64,000 nucleotides of DNA from Streptomyces koelreuteriae. Lineage in GTDB: Bacteria; Actinomycetota; Actinomycetes; Streptomycetales; Streptomycetaceae. The notes under the pieces were generated by a model. That model was not told the DNA's origin and did no database searches. It saw nothing but the letters and a program-made list of their open reading frames with translations. The stretch's first letter is position 1, and each line of letters begins with the position of its first letter. Positions 61,386-64,000 of the stretch are shown piece after piece. The stretch lies in contig NZ_CP075896.1 in assembly GCF_018604545.1 (NCBI RefSeq), positions 7,812,001 to 7,876,000 on the forward strand. Direction: 5' to 3'. A program made the position numbers and the translations under genes.

Positions 61386-62246
61386 TCACGAAACTTTCGC
61401 GGCCGAGGCCCGGGCGCCGACCGTCCAGCAGGCCGCGGTGAAGCGGACTTCCGCGCCGTGCACGAAGGGCTCGAAGGCGGCGCGGACCGTCTCGACGACC
61501 CGTGCGCGCGTCTCCTCGTCCACCTCGGGCAGGGCCATGCCGAGAGGCCCGAGCCGGGTGAAGTAGCGGACCAGCTCCTTCTCGGGCAGGGTGCAGACGA
61601 TGTCGACCGGCCGGATGTCGATATCGGCCCAGCCGCTCTCGGTGAGGATGCGACGGACCTTGTCCGGGTCCGCGAAGGCGAACTGTCCCGGCTCGTCGGG
61701 CCGTCGCACGGGCAGGTCCGGCAGCAGCGGTGCGGCGGCGCGCTGGGCCGTCGTCATGTACGGGTTCTCGGCGGGGTCCCGCCAGACGATCAACCGGAGC
61801 GCGGCGTCGTCCCGGGCGGCGCTCCGCAGATTGGCGAAGGCCCGTACGGGGTCCTCGAAGAACATGACACCGAAACGCGAGATGACGGCGTCGAAGGTGC
61901 CGGGCTCGAAGGAGTGCTCCTGCGCGTCGCCGCGGACGAAGGAGGCCGGTGCGCCCTCGCGCTCGGCGCGTGCCCGGGCGGTGTCGATCAACGGCTCGGA
62001 GATGTCGACACCGACGCAAGTCCCCGCGGGTCCGAGCCGTCGCGCGACGGCCAGGGTGGTGCCGCCCGTCCCGCAGCCGACGTCGAGCACGTGTTCCACG
62101 CCCTCGGCGGACACGGCCTCGACGAGCAGGTCCTCGATGGGCCTGAACATCCCGTCCAGCACCGGCTGGAGATCCACCCAGGCGTGACCGGCGCGTCCGT
62201 TCCAGCGGGCGGTCTGTTCGTCGTCGTTCCTGCGCTCGGCGTCCAT
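61386..62246 (-). CDS. Class I SAM-dependent methyltransferase
   Basis: A 286-residue methyltransferase. Motif I DVGCGTGGTTLAVARRL, motif post-I VGVDISEPLID, and FVRGDAQEHSFEPGTFDAVISRFGVMFFEDP identify it. The C-terminal cap region resembles UbiE/small-molecule methyltransferases. Substrate unknown. An AAGGAG site lies about 12 nt before ATG 62246. It diverges from a MerR regulator with a SoxR-like operator between them. Confidence 0.88.
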   Translation of the reverse strand: MDAERRNDDEQTARWNGRAGHAWVDLQPVLDGMFRPIEDLLVEAVSAEGVEHVLDVGCGTGGTTLAVARRLGPAGTCVGVDISEPLIDTARARAEREGAPASFVRGDAQEHSFEPGTFDAVISRFGVMFFEDPVRAFANLRSAARDDAALRLIVWRDPAENPYMTTAQRAAAPLLPDLPVRRPDEPGQFAFADPDKVRRILTESGWADIDIRPVDIVCTLPEKELVRYFTRLGPLGMALPEVDEETRARVVETVRAAFEPFVHGAEVRFTAACWTVGARASAAKVS

Positions 62247-62317
62247 GGTCGTCGGCTCTCCTTCTGCTTGCCGTCTGCTTGCCTTGTGTCTTGCTTCGGT
62301 CGGGGCGAGATGACAGC

Positions 62318-62345
62318 GTTCTACTTCAAGTCGACTTGAGGTCAA
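62318..62345. promoter_or_regulatory. SoxR/MerR-type operator and promoter
   Basis: TCAAGTCGACTTGA (62326-62339) is a perfect 14-bp palindrome. On the minus strand it follows TTGACC (-35, 62345-62340) and is followed by TAGAAC (62323-62318), giving a distorted promoter layout like the E. coli soxS site CCTCAAGTTAACTTGAGG. The plus-strand ATG of the MerR gene is 10 nt away. Confidence 0.75.
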
Positions 62346-62349
62346 GGAA

Positions 62350-62781
62350 ATGACAGACCTGGACATCGCCGAAGTGGCGCGGCGCGCCGGGGTGCCCGCC
62401 TCGACGCTGCGGTTCTACGAGGAGAAGGGGCTGATCGCCCCGACGGGGCGGCGCGGGCTGCGCCGGCAGTTCGATCCCGGCGTACTGGAGCGGCTGGCGC
62501 TGATCGCGCTGGGGCGGACGGCCGGGTTCTCGCTCGACGAGATCGCGCACATGTTCGCGCCGGACGGACCGCCCCGGATCGACCGGCGCATGCTGGCGGA
62601 CAAGGCGGAGGAGCTGGACCGCCGGATCAGCGAACTGGGCGTGCTCCGCGACTCCCTGCGGCACGCCGCCGCCTGCCCCGCGCCCAGCCACATGGAGTGC
62701 CCCACCTTCCGCGGTCTGCTCGACGCGGCGGCGTCGGGCGGTGTCCCCACTCCGAGGAGGCGGATGCCGCCCGCCGGCTAG
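62350..62781 (+). CDS. MerR family regulator, SoxR-like
   Basis: A 143-residue MerR protein: DIAEVARRAGVPASTLRFYEEKGLIAPTGRRGLRRQFDPGVLERLALIALGRTAGFSLDEIAHMF (HTH and wing) followed by a dimer helix RRMLADKAEELDRRISELGVLRDSLRHAA and a short tail with two Cys (ACPAPSHMECPTF). SoxR has four Cys for a 2Fe-2S cluster; two here suggest metal, thiol or drug sensing instead. It probably activates the divergent methyltransferase through the palindrome at 62326-62339. Confidence 0.88.
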   Translation: MTDLDIAEVARRAGVPASTLRFYEEKGLIAPTGRRGLRRQFDPGVLERLALIALGRTAGFSLDEIAHMFAPDGPPRIDRRMLADKAEELDRRISELGVLRDSLRHAAACPAPSHMECPTFRGLLDAAASGGVPTPRRRMPPAG

Positions 62782-62799
62782 TGGCCCGTCCGGCTCCTC

Positions 62800-62864
62800 G
62801 CCGGGTACGGCCCGGCGGCGTGCGGCACACGAGTGGGCCCTGCCGCCGCGCGCCGGGCGGCGGC
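62800..62864. terminator. Hairpins between convergent MerR and DeoR genes
   Basis: GCCGGG / CCCGGC (62800-62816) and GCCGCCGC / GCGGCGGC (62842-62864) are two short stems in the 98-bp gap between stop codons. No T-run. Confidence 0.4.
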
Positions 62865-62879
62865 GCTACGGCCCCATTG

Positions 62880-63689
62880 CTACGCGATGTCGCCGTGCGG
62901 GCCGGCCGTCTCCGGTTCCGGCGTCGTCGTCACGGTCGCCACCCCGCGCGCCCGCAGCTCCGCGAGGACGGCCGGGTCAGCGGTGTCGTCCGTGACCAGC
63001 GTCCAGCCCTCGCACAGGGCCGTCCAGGCGTGGAAGGGGCGGCGGCCGAGCTTGGCCGCGTGGGCGAGGACGTAGACGTGGTCGGCGCGGCGGGCCATCA
63101 GCTCCTTGAGGCGGGTCTGGCGCAGATCCGCCTCGCAGATGCCGAGTTCGGGGGAGATGCCGTCCGTGCCGAGGAAGACCCGGTCGAACGTCAGGCGCTC
63201 CAGGGCGGCTTCCGTGAGGGGCCCGACGAAGCCCTGGCTGAGCGGGCGCAGGGTGCCGCCGAGGCACTCGACGTGCACCGTCTCGACATCGGACAGCGCC
63301 TGCAGGGCGGTGAGTCCGGTGGTCGCCACGGTGAGGTCCTCGGCCGTGCGCAGCTCATGGGCGAGTGCGCCGACCGTGGACCCGGCGTCGAGCAGCAGCG
63401 TCTCACCGGGCCGCACCTGGGCCGCCGCCCAGCGGGCGATGGCCTGCTTGGCCTCGAAGGCCTCGCCCACGCGCTGCCGCAGCGAGGCCTCGGGGTGCGC
63501 GGCCAGCGCCATGGCCCCGCCGTAGGTGCGGGCCAGCCGCCCGTCGGTGGTGAGCTTGGCCAGGTCGCGGCGGATGGTCGAGGCCGTCACGCCGAACAGC
63601 TGCGACAGCTCCTCCACGCTCGCCAGGCCGGTGGTGGTGGCGAGGTGGACGATGCGGTCGCGCCGCGCCTTGGATCCGGTCACAGACAT
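62880..63689 (-). CDS. DeoR/GlpR family sugar-metabolism regulator
   Basis: A 269-residue DeoR-type repressor. HTH: LASVEELSQLFGVTASTIRRDLAKLTTDGRLARTYGGAM, with the DeoR IRRDL signature and YGGA hinge. The C-terminal sensor has LLLDAGSTVGALAHEL, VECLGGTLRPLSQGFVGPL and FLGTDGISPELGICEAD, which bind a phosphosugar. ATG 63689 starts MSVTGSKARR. It is followed on its strand by nothing nearby and preceded by the PdxA-type gene, whose pathway it may control. Confidence 0.91.
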   Translation of the reverse strand: MSVTGSKARRDRIVHLATTTGLASVEELSQLFGVTASTIRRDLAKLTTDGRLARTYGGAMALAAHPEASLRQRVGEAFEAKQAIARWAAAQVRPGETLLLDAGSTVGALAHELRTAEDLTVATTGLTALQALSDVETVHVECLGGTLRPLSQGFVGPLTEAALERLTFDRVFLGTDGISPELGICEADLRQTRLKELMARRADHVYVLAHAAKLGRRPFHAWTALCEGWTLVTDDTADPAVLAELRARGVATVTTTPEPETAGPHGDIA

Positions 63690-63756
63690 AGGTTCTTCAG
63701 GTCCTCGATAGTCCTGGGCCGTCCTGGGTCTCACACGTGCCTGACGCGAACCGCGG

Positions 63757-64000
63757 TCAGCGGGCGGCCGGAGCGGTCGACATCTCGGCGGCCTGGCGCA
63801 GAGCCTCGACCATGCTACCGGGCTCGGCCCGGCCGGTTCCGGCGATGTCGAAGGCCGTGCCGTGGTCGACGGAGGTGCGGATCACCGGCAGTCCGACGGT
63901 GAGGTTGACCCCGGCCTCGATGCCGAGGACCTTGACGGGGCCGTGCCCCTGGTCGTGGTACATCGCGACGATGAGGTCGTAGTCGCCGCGCGAGGCCAGG
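63757..64000 (-). CDS. pdxA: PdxA-family dehydrogenase, 5' part missing
   Basis: Only the last 80 or so residues are inside the window: RGDYDLIVAMYHDQGHGPVK, then GVNLTVGLPVIRTSVDHGTAFDIAGTGRAEPGSM. These are the metal-binding HDQGH and active-site SVDHGTAFDIAG motifs of 4-hydroxythreonine-4-phosphate dehydrogenase. The neighbouring DeoR regulator favours the PdxA2 role in four-carbon sugar-acid catabolism over vitamin B6 synthesis, but the fragment cannot decide. Confidence 0.88.
   Translation of the reverse strand, partial: LASRGDYDLIVAMYHDQGHGPVKVLGIEAGVNLTVGLPVIRTSVDHGTAFDIAGTGRAEPGSMVEALRQAAEMSTAPAAR

Overview
This is high-GC actinobacterial DNA, almost certainly a Streptomyces chromosome. 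The evidence is GC-saturated third codon positions, many GTG starts, Streptomyces-type small families (DUF6214, DUF6332, DUF6421 and DUF5134-like proteins), mycothiol- and F420-linked enzyme families, and dense regulator/secreted-protein content. I see no rRNA, tRNA, CRISPR array, phage or transposon. Two genes are cut by the window edges: a ferredoxin-NADP reductase at the left and a PdxA-type dehydrogenase at the right.

Layout. 0-8 kb: reductase fragment, DUF305 lipoprotein divergent from an LVIVD-repeat secreted protein, an autoregulated-looking TetR, a HAD hydrolase, a PAP2 phosphatase, a degenerate tandem repeat, an M56 membrane protease and a DUF5134 membrane protein. 8-19 kb: FUSC exporter with MarR, GNAT and VOC enzymes, glycerophosphodiester phosphodiesterase, a DUF6421/SDR/threonine-aldolase operon, a secreted protein and a transglutaminase-like protein. 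19-26 kb: PlsC-type acyltransferase, a redox block (DUF4395, thioredoxin-like protein, flavin reductase, etfB-etfA), a Tat-exported endonuclease/phosphatase and a CitE-like DUF6986 enzyme. 26-36.5 kb: membrane Ser/Thr kinase, GGCT-like protein, LacI regulator divergent from a ROK kinase, AraC-VOC-UvrA-paralogue group, and a P-loop/NUDIX fusion. 36.8-42.9 kb: a five-gene oligopeptide ABC importer (permease, lipoprotein, permease, two ATPases) with intercistronic hairpins. 42.9-47.3 kb: a histidine kinase and response regulator facing away from each other and embedded among secreted small proteins, two of them I36 inhibitor-like. 47.4-64 kb: M20 peptidase, geranylgeranyl-reductase-like flavoprotein, a Ddn-type F420 enzyme with a TetR and repeated operators, a second two-component system, two MFS exporters (one with MarR), mycothiol-dependent isomerase-like protein, GCS2 ligase, ThuA/Gfo sugar enzymes, a methyltransferase/MerR pair with a SoxR-like operator, and DeoR/PdxA.

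The recurring theme is local regulator-target pairs with visible palindromes (TetR at 4.86 kb, LacI at 29.64 kb, TetR at 50.7 kb, MarR at 55.45 kb, MerR at 62.33 kb, and an unassigned 22-bp palindrome before the second histidine kinase). A second theme is genes without a Shine-Dalgarno sequence whose start codon lies 6-7 nt after a TANNNT hexamer, suggesting leaderless transcripts. The most system-like novelty is the kinase/regulator/I36 cluster at 42.9-47.3 kb. Functional calls come from reading the translated sequences by eye; no database search was run.
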